Shown here: piece after piece, positions 17,128 to 25,485 of the stretch
Layout of the letters: each line of letters opens with the position of its first letter
Position numbering within the stretch: position 1 is the first letter of the stretch
From: Azotobacter bryophylli
GTDB taxonomy: Bacteria; Pseudomonadota; Gammaproteobacteria; Pseudomonadales; Pseudomonadaceae
DNA length: 64,000 nucleotides
Assembly: GCF_042643485.1 (NCBI RefSeq)
Contig: NZ_JBHRSJ010000016.1
Span: 1 to 64,000 of the forward strand
Direction of reading: 5' to 3'
Position numbers and translations under genes: made by a program
Notes under the pieces: generated by a model
What the model saw: the letters and a program-made list of their open reading frames with translations, nothing else
Database searches by the model: none
Told to the model about the DNA's origin: nothing

Positions 17128-17404
17128 GGTTTCTCTCCGGGTCCGATGCCTCGGTTGCAGGGATCGCGCTACTCCGGCCAGGACGGCAGCGATGACGCCC
17201 GAGCCGGCAGGCCCCGGGCTCCCGGCCTCGTCATGGGGTCAAGCCTAGCAGCGTCTGCGGAGCCGGCCATAATCCAGAGGGAGAGCCCGACTTTCGGTCC
17301 GTCGGCCAGCGTGCCGGCAACCACCGAGCGCTCTGCGAAGCTTTGCTTTCATTTCCCTATCAGGAGTCCGCTACCCAGGCCGCCGGCCTGACCGGAGGAG
17401 GGCG

Positions 17405-18175
17405 ATGCCCACGTTCACCTACTACCTGACCCTGGCGCTGCTCATCGGCATGCCCTGTGCCATGGAGATCGGCCGGCGCGTCGCCCTGGCCCGCGGCGAG
17501 GACTTGGCCAAGGAGTCCGAGCCGGGGGTGAGCGCGCTGGACGCCTCGATCTACGGCCTCTTCGGCCTGCTGCTGGCCTTCATCTTCTCCGGTGCGGCCA
17601 CGCGCTTCGATCACCGGCGCGAGCTGATCGTCGAGGAAGCCAACGCCATCGGCACCGCCTACCTGCGCGTCGATCTGCTGCCGGCGGACAGCCAGGTCAG
17701 CCTGCGTCCGCTGTTTCGCCAGTACGTCGAGTCCCGTCTCGCCACCTATCGCGACATCCGGAGCCTGGAGAGCGCCATGGAAGACTACCGGCACAGCCAG
17801 GAGCTGCAACTGCAGATCTGGCGACAGGCGGTGGCAGGGGCCCAGCGCACGGCCAATCCGGCCGTCTACAGCCTGGTGCTGGGGGCGCTCAACGAGATGA
17901 TCGACATCACCACCACGCGCCTGGCCGCTTCGCGCTTCCACCCGCCCCAGGTGGTCTACCTCATGCTCCTGGCCCTCGGCCTGGCGTCCTCCTTCGTCGC
18001 CGGCACGGCCATGGCCCGCAGCAGGACACGGCAGTGGTCGCACATCCTGGTCTTCACCCTGGTCATCTCCTCGGCCGTCTACGTGATTCTCGACATCGAG
18101 TTCCCGCGCCTGGGCTTGATCAAGGTCGAGGCGGCCGACCAGTTGCTGGTGGAGCTGCTGGAAAGCATGCGTTAG
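17405..18175 (+). CDS. DUF4239 (bestrophin-like) membrane protein
   Basis: A 256-residue inner-membrane protein with four predicted helices, in two pairs: about 5-22 and 48-66, then about 180-200 and 208-230. The cytoplasmic middle is mostly helical and carries the conserved segments EEANAIGTAYLRVDLLP and NEMIDITTTRLAASR, typical of the DUF4239 bestrophin-like family. Bestrophins are anion channels, but function is not shown for this family. A strong GGAGGAG site lies just before the ATG. It precedes the AI-2E-family transporter by 129 bp and may share a promoter with it. Confidence 0.85.
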   Translation: MPTFTYYLTLALLIGMPCAMEIGRRVALARGEDLAKESEPGVSALDASIYGLFGLLLAFIFSGAATRFDHRRELIVEEANAIGTAYLRVDLLPADSQVSLRPLFRQYVESRLATYRDIRSLESAMEDYRHSQELQLQIWRQAVAGAQRTANPAVYSLVLGALNEMIDITTTRLAASRFHPPQVVYLMLLALGLASSFVAGTAMARSRTRQWSHILVFTLVISSAVYVILDIEFPRLGLIKVEAADQLLVELLESMR

Positions 18176-18304
18176 CGCCGCGGCGCCGGACACGGCCGGC
18201 CCTTGGACTATGCTTCGAGTACGCTTCGTCTCCTCGCCGCTGACCGGCGAGCGCATTGCCGGGGCGATGGACCGCCCGGAACACGTCGAGCCAAGGAACG
18301 CTCC

Positions 18305-19402
18305 ATGCACCCGAACGCCCCCATCCCGCATCGCCCCGAGAACCCGTTGGACATCCTGATCCACGCCGGGCTGATCGCCATTCTGGCGATCTCCTGCTAC
18401 CTGGTGTTCAAGCCCTTCCTCAACCTGCTGCTGTGGTCGCTGATCCTCGCCGTGATGCTCTATCCGCTGCACGGCTGGCTGAAGGCCCGCCTGGGCGGCC
18501 ATGACGGTCTGACGGCCAGCCTGATCGTGGCGCTGTGTCTTCTGGTGCTGCTGGCGCCGACCTACCTGCTGACCGTCTCGCTGATCGATTCGGTACAGCA
18601 TGCTCTGGAGGCGATTCGGGGCGGCGGGCTGCTGATCCCGCCGCCGCCCGATTCGCTGGCCGACTGGCCACGGCTGCACGCCCTCTGGCAGGAGGCATCC
18701 ACGGATCTGGCCGGGGTCCTGCGCCGACTGGTCCCCGATTTCCGCCAGTTCTCGCTGGATCTGCTGCGCCGGGTCGCCGGTATCGGAGCCGGCTTCATGA
18801 TGCTGGTCGGCGCGCTGGTCATCGCCGGCATCATCATGGCCTTCGGCGCCCTCGGCCACCGCAGCGCCCGGCGCATCTCCCGGCGGATCGTCGGGGTGCA
18901 GCGGGGCGACCGGATAGTGGCGCTCTGCACCGCCACCATCCGCACCGTGGCCCTGGGCGTGCTCGGCATCGCCTTCATCCAGATGCTGCTGATCGGCGTC
19001 GGCTTCGTGCTCAAGGGCATCCCCGGCGCCGGCCTGCTGGCCCTGGTGGTTCTAGTGCTCGGCCTCGCCCAAGTGCCGGCGACCCTGGTCACCCTGCCGG
19101 TGATCGCCTACGTCTTCGCCACCGAGGGGGCCAGCGTGACCACCGTGATTTTCGCCGTCTACAGCATCCTCGCCGGGCTGGTGGACAACGTGCTCAAGCC
19201 GCTGCTGCTCGGCCGCGGCGTGGACGTGCCGATGCCGGTGGTGCTGATCGGCGCCCTGGGCGGCATGGTGGCCAGCGGCATCATCGGCCTGTTCATCGGG
19301 CCGATCGTCCTGGCGGTGGGCTATCGGCTGTTCTGGGAGTGGGTGGATGGGACGGGCAGCGAAGATGCGACCAGGGCAAGCAGCGAGCCGGATGGCCGAT
19401 AG
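18305..19402 (+). CDS. AI-2E family transporter (PerM/TqsA-like)
   Basis: A 365-residue inner-membrane protein of the AI-2E transporter family. It has about eight helices: two near the N terminus, two after a short loop, a long periplasmic/cytoplasmic segment with amphipathic helices (about 110-165), and a C-terminal helix bundle. The motifs NVLKPLLLGRG and ALGGMVASGIIGLFIGPIVLAV near the end are family hallmarks. Members include TqsA (autoinducer-2 export) and Na+/H+ antiporters, so the substrate cannot be stated. The ATG at 18305 is chosen because AAGGA lies 7 bp upstream; an earlier in-frame ATG lacks one. The downstream OMF gene begins 29 bp later. Confidence 0.88.
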   Translation: MHPNAPIPHRPENPLDILIHAGLIAILAISCYLVFKPFLNLLLWSLILAVMLYPLHGWLKARLGGHDGLTASLIVALCLLVLLAPTYLLTVSLIDSVQHALEAIRGGGLLIPPPPDSLADWPRLHALWQEASTDLAGVLRRLVPDFRQFSLDLLRRVAGIGAGFMMLVGALVIAGIIMAFGALGHRSARRISRRIVGVQRGDRIVALCTATIRTVALGVLGIAFIQMLLIGVGFVLKGIPGAGLLALVVLVLGLAQVPATLVTLPVIAYVFATEGASVTTVIFAVYSILAGLVDNVLKPLLLGRGVDVPMPVVLIGALGGMVASGIIGLFIGPIVLAVGYRLFWEWVDGTGSEDATRASSEPDGR

Positions 19403-19431
19403 GTATCGGCGGCCCGCGCGACCTGGCCGGC

Positions 19432-20952
19432 ATGAGAGTCTGGCTGAGCAGTTTCCTGCTGCTGGCGCTCCATGGCCTTGGTGGCTGTGTCCGCCTCGGT
19501 CCGGACTTCCAGTCACCCCGGGAAACCTGGATCGAGCGCTGGGACAGTGACATGCTGGCCCGAGGTAGCGTCATGCGCATGCAACCGGACAGTCTCCAGT
19601 GGTGGGTACAGTTCGGCGATCCCTTGCTCGACCGGCTGATCGCCCAGGCCGATGCCGGAAATCCGGATCTGCGCATTGCCGGCCTGCGCATTCTGGAAGC
19701 ACGGGCGCAGCTCGGCATCGCCCGCAGCGGCCTCTATCCGCAACTGCGTCAGATCACTGCCGATGCGCTTTACCTCGATCGCGAGCAATATGGTGGGCGC
19801 AATCCACGGGACAGCCATTTCTGGCAGTACCAGGCGGGCTTCGACATCGGCTGGGAACTCGACTTCTGGGGCCGCTACAGCCGTGCGATCGAGTCCGCCG
19901 ACGCCACCTACTTCGCCAGTCAGGCCGATTACCAGAACGTGCTGGTGCTGTTGCGGGCTCAAGTTGCGCAGACCTATTTCGCCCTGCGTACCGCCGAGGC
20001 CCGCCTGCGCATCGCCCGCGACAACGCCGCGCGGCAGAAACGCAGCCTCGAGATTACCGAGCGCCTGTTCTTGAGCGGCAACAGCGACGAACTCGACCTG
20101 CAGCAGGCCAAGACCCAGTATCTCGGTACCTTGAGTACTATCCCGGAGTTCGAGGCGCAGGTACGGCAAACCCGCAATGCCCTCTCTGTGCTGATCGGCG
20201 TCCCGCCCGGTGCCTTGCCCGAGCTAGCGGTGCAGACCGGGCTGATTCCCCTAGTCGATCGCGCGCTGCTCGACGATGTGCCGGCCAACCTACTGCTGCG
20301 CCGCCCGGACGTGCGTGCCGCCGAGCTGGAGGTGGCCGCGCAGTCGGCCCGGATCGGCGTGGCCGAAACCGATCTTTACCCCTCTCTGAGCCTGCTGGGC
20401 CGGATCGGCTGGTCGGCCACCTCGCTGAGCGGCAGCGCCGATACCCTCGAGCTTTTCGCCGGTCCCAGCCTGCTCTGGAACGTCTTCGACCAAGGACGCC
20501 TGCGCAACAACGTGCGAATCCAGGATGCCCGCCTGCAGCAACTGATCGAGGCCTACCGCGATCGGGTGCGTCAGGCCGCCCGAGAGGCCGACGATGCCGC
20601 TACCGGCCTGGTCAAGGCCCTGGAGCGCGAACAGATCCTACGCGACGCGGCGTCGAGCGCCGAGCGCGCGCTGACCTTGGCCTCGGCTCGCTACCGCGAG
20701 GGCTATTCCGACTTTCAGCGCGTGCTGGAGGCGCAACGTGCCCTACTGGCCCAGCAGGACAGCTACCTAGTCACCCGCGATACCGCGGTTAACAGTCTGA
20801 TCGCCCTGTACAAGGCCCTTGGCGGCGGCTGGTATAGCGAGCGCCCACTGATCGATGCGAGCACCAGCGAACAGATGAAACGACGCACCGACTGGGGCGG
20901 CCTGCTGGATGAGGTCAGCGCTCCAGCCGGGGAGGCAGACCGCTATGACTGA
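19432..20952 (+). CDS. Outer-membrane efflux lipoprotein (NodT/OprM-like)
   Basis: A 506-residue outer-membrane channel of a tripartite efflux system. It has a lipoprotein signal ending at LGGC (Cys19), then two OEP/TolC repeats. Typical motifs are WWVQFGDPLLDRLIAQA near the start, WELDFWGRYSRA, and RRPDVRAAELEVAAQSARIGVAETDLYPSLSL at the second repeat. The last 40 residues are charged and unconserved. Its stop overlaps the start of the membrane-fusion gene by eight bases, so the two are coupled. It may also serve the RND pump at 28.6-33 kb, which lacks its own outer-membrane partner here; that is inference. Confidence 0.92.
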   Translation: MRVWLSSFLLLALHGLGGCVRLGPDFQSPRETWIERWDSDMLARGSVMRMQPDSLQWWVQFGDPLLDRLIAQADAGNPDLRIAGLRILEARAQLGIARSGLYPQLRQITADALYLDREQYGGRNPRDSHFWQYQAGFDIGWELDFWGRYSRAIESADATYFASQADYQNVLVLLRAQVAQTYFALRTAEARLRIARDNAARQKRSLEITERLFLSGNSDELDLQQAKTQYLGTLSTIPEFEAQVRQTRNALSVLIGVPPGALPELAVQTGLIPLVDRALLDDVPANLLLRRPDVRAAELEVAAQSARIGVAETDLYPSLSLLGRIGWSATSLSGSADTLELFAGPSLLWNVFDQGRLRNNVRIQDARLQQLIEAYRDRVRQAAREADDAATGLVKALEREQILRDAASSAERALTLASARYREGYSDFQRVLEAQRALLAQQDSYLVTRDTAVNSLIALYKALGGGWYSERPLIDASTSEQMKRRTDWGGLLDEVSAPAGEADRYD

Positions 20953-22069
20953 AGGACCGGAGACGCCTGCCGCCGCGGCGGCCGAGCCGGGGGCGCCGGC
21001 CGATCCCAGCCGCAGTGGGCTGCACTGGAGCATGGCCTTGATCGCGCTCAGTCTGCTCTGGTACCTCTTCGCCGACCGCTACACACCCTACACCCAGCAG
21101 GCCCGGGTGGAGGCCTATGTGGTGGCGGTGGCGCCAGAGGTCGCCGGGCGGGTGATCCGGGTCGCAGTACGCAACAACCAGACCGTGGAGGCGGGCCAGC
21201 TGCTCTTCGAGCTAGACCCGGAGCCCTACCAGATCGCCGTCGAGCGAGCGCGGGCCGAACTGGAGAGTGTGCGCCGGCAGGTCGGCGCCAGCACCGCCGG
21301 CATCGACTCCGCCCTGGCCGCCCTGCGCGCCGCCGAGGCCGGCGAGCTGGAGGCCCGGCAGGATCGCGACCGCCTGGAGCGCCTCTATCGCGAAGACCCG
21401 GGCACCATTTCCTTGCGCCGCCTGGAGATCTCCCGAGCCGCCTTCGAGCAGACCTCCAGCCAAGTCGCCGCCGCCCGGGCGGAAGTCCAGCGCGCCCGCG
21501 AACAGGAAGGCGGTAGCGGCGAGGACAACGCCAAGCTACGCAGTGCCGCCGCGGCCTTGGAGCAGGCCGAGCGCGACCTGGGCAACACGCGCTTGCGCGC
21601 CAGCTCCGCAGGCCTGATCACCGACCTGCGTACCGAGGTCGGCCTGTACGCCGGTACCGGCACCCCGGTGCTGACCCTGATCGCCCTCAACGATCTGTGG
21701 ATCAACGCGGAAATGACCGAAAACAACCTGGGCCATCTGCAGCCCGGTACGCCCGTGAGAATCGTGCTCGACGCCCATCCCGGGGAGGTGTTCGACGGTT
21801 ACGTGCGCAGCATCGGCGCCGGCGTCAGCGTCGGCCCGCAAAACCCGCCCGGCAGTCTGCCGACGGTGCAGAACAACCGCGACTGGCTCCGCGCCGCTCA
21901 GCGTTTCCCGGTGATCGTCGAGTTTGCTCCGGGCGCGCTGCGCGATCGCGGGAGCCTGCGCATAGGCAGTCAGGCGGAGGTGATGGCCTTCCCGCTCCAG
22001 GGCAATCCGCTCAATCCGCTCGGCCGCGCCTTCCTGTTCCTGATGAGCTGGCTGTCCTATGCCTATTGA
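20945..22069 (+). CDS. HlyD/EmrA-type membrane fusion protein
   Basis: A 374-residue periplasmic adaptor with one N-terminal membrane helix (about 33-50). A lipoyl half-motif follows (VAPEVAGRVIRVAVRNNQTVEAG), then a long coiled-coil hairpin (about 95-200), the second lipoyl half (RLRASSAGLITDLRTEVGLYAGTGTPVLTL) and a beta-barrel domain. The arrangement matches AaeA/EmrA adaptors, which link an inner-membrane exporter to an outer-membrane channel. The ATG at 20945 lies inside the OMF gene end and the stop lies inside the DUF2955 gene start. The three are therefore one operon. Confidence 0.9.
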   Translation: MTEGPETPAAAAAEPGAPADPSRSGLHWSMALIALSLLWYLFADRYTPYTQQARVEAYVVAVAPEVAGRVIRVAVRNNQTVEAGQLLFELDPEPYQIAVERARAELESVRRQVGASTAGIDSALAALRAAEAGELEARQDRDRLERLYREDPGTISLRRLEISRAAFEQTSSQVAAARAEVQRAREQEGGSGEDNAKLRSAAAALEQAERDLGNTRLRASSAGLITDLRTEVGLYAGTGTPVLTLIALNDLWINAEMTENNLGHLQPGTPVRIVLDAHPGEVFDGYVRSIGAGVSVGPQNPPGSLPTVQNNRDWLRAAQRFPVIVEFAPGALRDRGSLRIGSQAEVMAFPLQGNPLNPLGRAFLFLMSWLSYAY

Positions 22070-23093
22070 GGCGTCCAGCGCCGATCCCCGGCCCCGGCGG
22101 GCCCTGCGTCTGGCATTCGGCAGCGCAGCCTGCCTGGCCGCCAGTTATGGCTTGGCTTTGCCGATTTCCTTCCTCCCGCCGCTGCTGACGCTGCTCCTGC
22201 TGGCCGCACGCAATCAGCCGCTGCCTTTGAAGGCCTGCCTTGCTCTGGCCCTGCTGGCGGCCCTCACCACCGGTGGCGGTCTGCTGCTGATCCCGCTGCT
22301 GCGCTACTACCCGGCCAGCGGTGTCCTGCTGGTCGCGCTCTGCCTGTTCCTCTGCTTTCACCATGGGCTGTACGGTGGCAATCCCCTGGTGTCGACCTTC
22401 CTGATCATCGGCCTGACCCTGGTTTCCGCCACGGGCTCCCGTGACGTCGCCGCCGCCCTGGCGGTCATCGAGGCGCTGGTCATGGGGCTGCTTCTGACCG
22501 GCTTCGCCGTGGCCCTGGGGCACGGGGTGTTTCCCGAGCCAGGCGGGCTCGCCGCGCCGCCCGCCAAGCCCTTGCCCACCCCGGAGGAGGCCGCCTGGAT
22601 CGCCCTGCGCGCCACCCTGGTGGTGATCCCGGCCTTTCTCCTCGCCCTGATCGACCCGGCGAGCTACGTGCCGCTGGTGATGAAGTCGGTGGGGCTTGGC
22701 CAGCAGGTGTGCAGCACCAGCGCCCGCGATGCCGGACGCGAGCTGCTCGGCTCGACTCTCCTGGGGGGCTTGCTGGCGATAGTTTTTTGGTGGGCGCTCG
22801 GCCTCTTCCCACACCTGTGGATGTTCTGCCTGTGGATGCTACTGTTCATCCTGCTGGTGGCGCGCCGGCTCTATCGAGTGACCGCCACCCGCCAGACGCC
22901 GGGCTTCTGGCTGAATACCGCCGCCACCCTGATCATTCTTCTTGGCCAGTCGGTGCAGGACAGCGCCGCCGGCAAGGACGTCTACACGGCTCTCGCCGTG
23001 CGCATGGGGTTGTTCGTCGCGGTTGCGCTGTACGCCTGTGCAGCGGTCTACCTGATCGACCGCAGACGCTGGCGCCCGCGCTCCGCGGCCTGA
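22059..23093 (+). CDS. DUF2955/FUSC-like inner-membrane exporter subunit
   Basis: A 344-residue polytopic protein with two blocks of about five helices separated by a hydrophilic loop near residues 160-180. This is the repeated half-structure of the DUF2955 and fusaric-acid-resistance (FUSC/AaeB) superfamily. It is about half the length of a full AaeB and lacks the large cytoplasmic domain. With the adjacent OMF and EmrA-like adaptor it probably forms an exporter of aromatic or other small organic acids. Substrate identity is inference from the superfamily. The start overlaps the adaptor stop by 11 bases. AAAGGAG for the next gene follows directly after its stop. Confidence 0.85.
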   Translation: MPIEASSADPRPRRALRLAFGSAACLAASYGLALPISFLPPLLTLLLLAARNQPLPLKACLALALLAALTTGGGLLLIPLLRYYPASGVLLVALCLFLCFHHGLYGGNPLVSTFLIIGLTLVSATGSRDVAAALAVIEALVMGLLLTGFAVALGHGVFPEPGGLAAPPAKPLPTPEEAAWIALRATLVVIPAFLLALIDPASYVPLVMKSVGLGQQVCSTSARDAGRELLGSTLLGGLLAIVFWWALGLFPHLWMFCLWMLLFILLVARRLYRVTATRQTPGFWLNTAATLIILLGQSVQDSAAGKDVYTALAVRMGLFVAVALYACAAVYLIDRRRWRPRSAA

Positions 23094-23106
23094 AAGGAGC
23101 CCCGTC

Positions 23107-23548
23107 ATGCTGCTCAATCCTGCTGATCGGAATCCCCATCATGCTGGTCTGCCTGCTGTTCCAGGCGGTCTTCGTGGCCATCTGCGTGCGCCGCTATGGC
23201 GTTTTTCGTCAGCGCCACGCGTTGCACAGGCCGCTGTCGCAGATCGTCTTGCTCGGCCTGGTGATGTTGCTGGCGTTGCTCGGCAATTTTCTGCAGATGT
23301 CCACCTGGGCCGGGGTCTTCGTCCTGCTCGGCGAATTCGTCGATTTTCCCACTGCGCTGTATCACTCGGCGGTCAACTTCGCCACCCTGGGCTATGGCGA
23401 TATCGTCATGTCCGTGCGTTGGCGCCTGCTCGGCGCGTTGGAGGCGGTCAACGGCATCCTCATGTTCGGCGTTTCTACCGCGATGATGACCGCGGCGCTG
23501 ACCGATTTGATCAAACAAGGCAGTCTGGGCGAGTCCGAGAAGACCTGA
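23107..23548 (+). pseudogene. Small two-TM potassium-channel-like protein with apparent 5' frameshift
   Basis: The conserved protein reads from an in-frame ATG at 23141 (MLVCLLFQAVF) to 23548. It has an N-terminal membrane helix, a second helix (LLGLVMLLALLGNFLQ), a pore loop with the potassium-filter-like NFATLGYGD, and a final helix. The only good ribosome site (AAAGGAG, 23094-23100) serves the ATG at 23107, which is in a different frame. Removing one A from the pair at 23116-23117 joins them as MLLILLIGIPIMLVCLLF, a natural channel N terminus. So there is a one-base insertion or a sequencing error; translation could still begin weakly at 23141. It is the last gene of the efflux operon. Confidence 0.75.
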
Positions 23549-23708
23549 ATTATCGCGTTTGTCCGGGGGCTCGCCACTCGGCGAGCCGCCCAGCGTGTCC
23601 TGAAGAGCTGCCTGCCGACCCGCAGCGTGTCACCCAGCGAGGCCGGCGAGCGGCGGCTGCGGAGGCTCGTGCCGCGGGCGGATGCCGATGGCGAAATCCG
23701 CGTGCCGG

Positions 23709-24773
23709 TCAGTCGCACGCCCGGACCGGGGCCGGCAGCGAGGCCATGTCGATCACGAAGCGATAGCGGACATCGGCGCGCTCCAGGCGCTCGAAGGCCT
23801 CGTTGATCTGCTCCATGCGGATCATCTCGCAGTCCGGCAGGATGTTCTTCTTCGCGCAGAAGTCGAGCATTTCCTGGGTTTCGCGGATGCCGCCGATCAG
23901 CGAGCCGGCGACCCGGCGGCGGCCGAGCAGCAGCGGCACGGTGGAGGGCTCGGCCAGCGGGCCGACCTGGCCGACCAGCACCAGGGTGCCGTCCACCTTC
24001 AGCAGCGGCAGATAGGGATTGATGTCGTGCTTGACCGGCACCGTGTCGATGATCAGGTCGAACGTGGCGGCGGCCCGGCTCATGGCATCGCCATCCGTCG
24101 AGACCAGCAGGCGGTCCGCGCCCAGGTGCAGGGCGTCGGCCTCCTTGTCCCGGCTGCGGCTCAGCACGGTCACGTCCGCTCCCAGGGCCACGGCGAGCTT
24201 CACCGCCATATGCCCGAGCCCGCCGAGCCCGATCACGCCGACCCGGCTGCCCGGGCCGGCGTTCCAGGTGCGCAGCGGCGAGTAGGTGGTGATCCCGGCG
24301 CACAGCAGCGGCGCAGTGCGGGACAGGTCCAGCCCTTCCGGCACCCGCAGGACGAACTCCTCGCGGACCACGATGTGCTTGGCGTAGCCGCCGAAGTTGT
24401 TCTCTCCGCTGATGCGGTCGGGGGCGTTGTAGGTGTCGCCCCGGCCGTCGAGGCAGAACTGCTCCTCCCCCGCGTGGCAGTGCCGGCATTCCTGGCAACT
24501 GTCGACCAGACAGCCCACGGCGACGCTGTCGCCGACCCGGTAGCGGGTGACCCCGCTGCCGATGCCGATCACCCGACCGACGATCTCGTGTCCCGGCACG
24601 GCGGGGAAGACGGTCCAGTTCCAGTCGTTGCGGACCGTGTGCAGGTCGGAGTGGCAGACGCCGCAGTAGAGGATCTCGATGGCCACGTCGTTGGGCCGCA
24701 GCTGGCGACGCCGGAACTCGAAGGGCGCCAGCGGGGCGCCCGCGCTTATGGCCGCGTATCCGATGGTGAACAT
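23709..24773 (-). CDS. Zinc-dependent NAD(P) alcohol dehydrogenase (YahK/CAD-like)
   Basis: A 354-residue medium-chain dehydrogenase. It shows the catalytic zinc site CGVCHSDLH and GHEIVG, a structural zinc loop with four cysteines (DSCQECRHCHAGEEQFC), and a nucleotide-binding GLGGLGH within VGVIGLGGLGHMAVKLA. The sequence closely resembles the cinnamyl-alcohol/YahK aldehyde reductase group, which reduces broad-range aldehydes with NADPH. The ATG at 24773 is preferred over one eight codons upstream because AGGAGA lies 7 bp before it. The short CMD-like gene lies 85 bp upstream on the same strand, and a LysR gene diverges beyond it, so the set is probably regulated as one unit. Confidence 0.93.
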   Translation of the reverse strand: MFTIGYAAISAGAPLAPFEFRRRQLRPNDVAIEILYCGVCHSDLHTVRNDWNWTVFPAVPGHEIVGRVIGIGSGVTRYRVGDSVAVGCLVDSCQECRHCHAGEEQFCLDGRGDTYNAPDRISGENNFGGYAKHIVVREEFVLRVPEGLDLSRTAPLLCAGITTYSPLRTWNAGPGSRVGVIGLGGLGHMAVKLAVALGADVTVLSRSRDKEADALHLGADRLLVSTDGDAMSRAAATFDLIIDTVPVKHDINPYLPLLKVDGTLVLVGQVGPLAEPSTVPLLLGRRRVAGSLIGGIRETQEMLDFCAKKNILPDCEMIRMEQINEAFERLERADVRYRFVIDMASLPAPVRACD

Positions 24774-24858
24774 GATCGGTTCTCCTGTTGCAATCAAAGG
24801 CGAGAGGCGCCCGGAACCGGCCGGGCGCGCGTCATTCGAGGGGGAGGGCGGCCGGCGC

Positions 24859-25143
24859 TCAGGGGCTGTCGGGGGCGCCGTCCGCGGGTTCGCTCAGCGT
24901 TCTGCGGGAAAACAGGCCCCGGGCGATCGCTTCGAACAGCTCCTCCCGGCTGACGCCGCTTTCCAGGGCCTTGTCCAGCTGCAGCGGCAGCTCGCCGGTG
25001 CGACGCAGGGCGACCAGGTTCGCCACGCTGGCGAGGCAGTGCTCGCGCGGGGAGAGTCCGGGCCATTCCCGGACGTTGCCGGTCGCCGGGACCGGGGACG
25101 GATCGCTAGAGCAGTCGCAGGCAGTAGAGATGGGGTCGGACAT
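24859..25143 (-). CDS. Short carboxymuconolactone decarboxylase-like protein
   Basis: A 94-residue protein. The central segment LSPREHCLASVANLVALRRTGELPLQLDKALESGVSREELFEAI matches the first helices of the carboxymuconolactone decarboxylase fold (AhpD superfamily). The usual following motif (AYAGFPAALNA) is missing and is replaced by a short unrelated tail (FSRRTLSEPADGAPDSP). It is therefore a truncated or highly diverged member. No CxxC redox pair is present, and the sole cysteines lie in TACDCS and EHCLA. It sits between a divergent LysR gene and a co-directional alcohol dehydrogenase. Enzymatic activity is doubtful. Confidence 0.65.
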   Translation of the reverse strand: MSDPISTACDCSSDPSPVPATGNVREWPGLSPREHCLASVANLVALRRTGELPLQLDKALESGVSREELFEAIARGLFSRRTLSEPADGAPDSP

Positions 25144-25485
25144 GCGCGCTCTCCGTATCGCCGGTCGTATCGTTTTCGTGGTGGCGCCGGCGCTCCCGGC
25201 TCGGCGCCCCCGCTCAATGCCGCAGGGCGAGCCGGGATGCCGGAGCCGGACCTGGCGGTATGGTACGAGCCGCACATCGATCGATTAAGGGCATGGGTAC
25301 GCATGCTCCTATGAGCTGGGCTCATGAATGCCTCCGGCCGGTCGGGACGATTTCCAGCACCTGGCCCAGCGGGCATCGTGCCGGGGCAATCGAATGTGCC
25401 TATGCCTCCCGTCCTCGTCGCTTGGGGACTGGATGCGTGATGGGGATGGCATAATCCGGGGCCCTTTCATGCGTGGAGCCGATGA
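25144..25485. other. Divergent control region between CMD-like and LysR genes
   Basis: 342 bp with no gene. It holds the candidate LysR box at 25311-25325; nothing else is recognisable. Confidence 0.6.
25311..25325. promoter_or_regulatory. Candidate LysR-type operator (T-N11-A)
   Basis: A perfect interrupted palindrome, ATGAGC-TGG-GCTCAT, containing T-N11-A (25312 to 25324). It lies in the divergent region between the LysR gene and the CMD/dehydrogenase unit, about 160 bp from each start. Confidence 0.5.
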
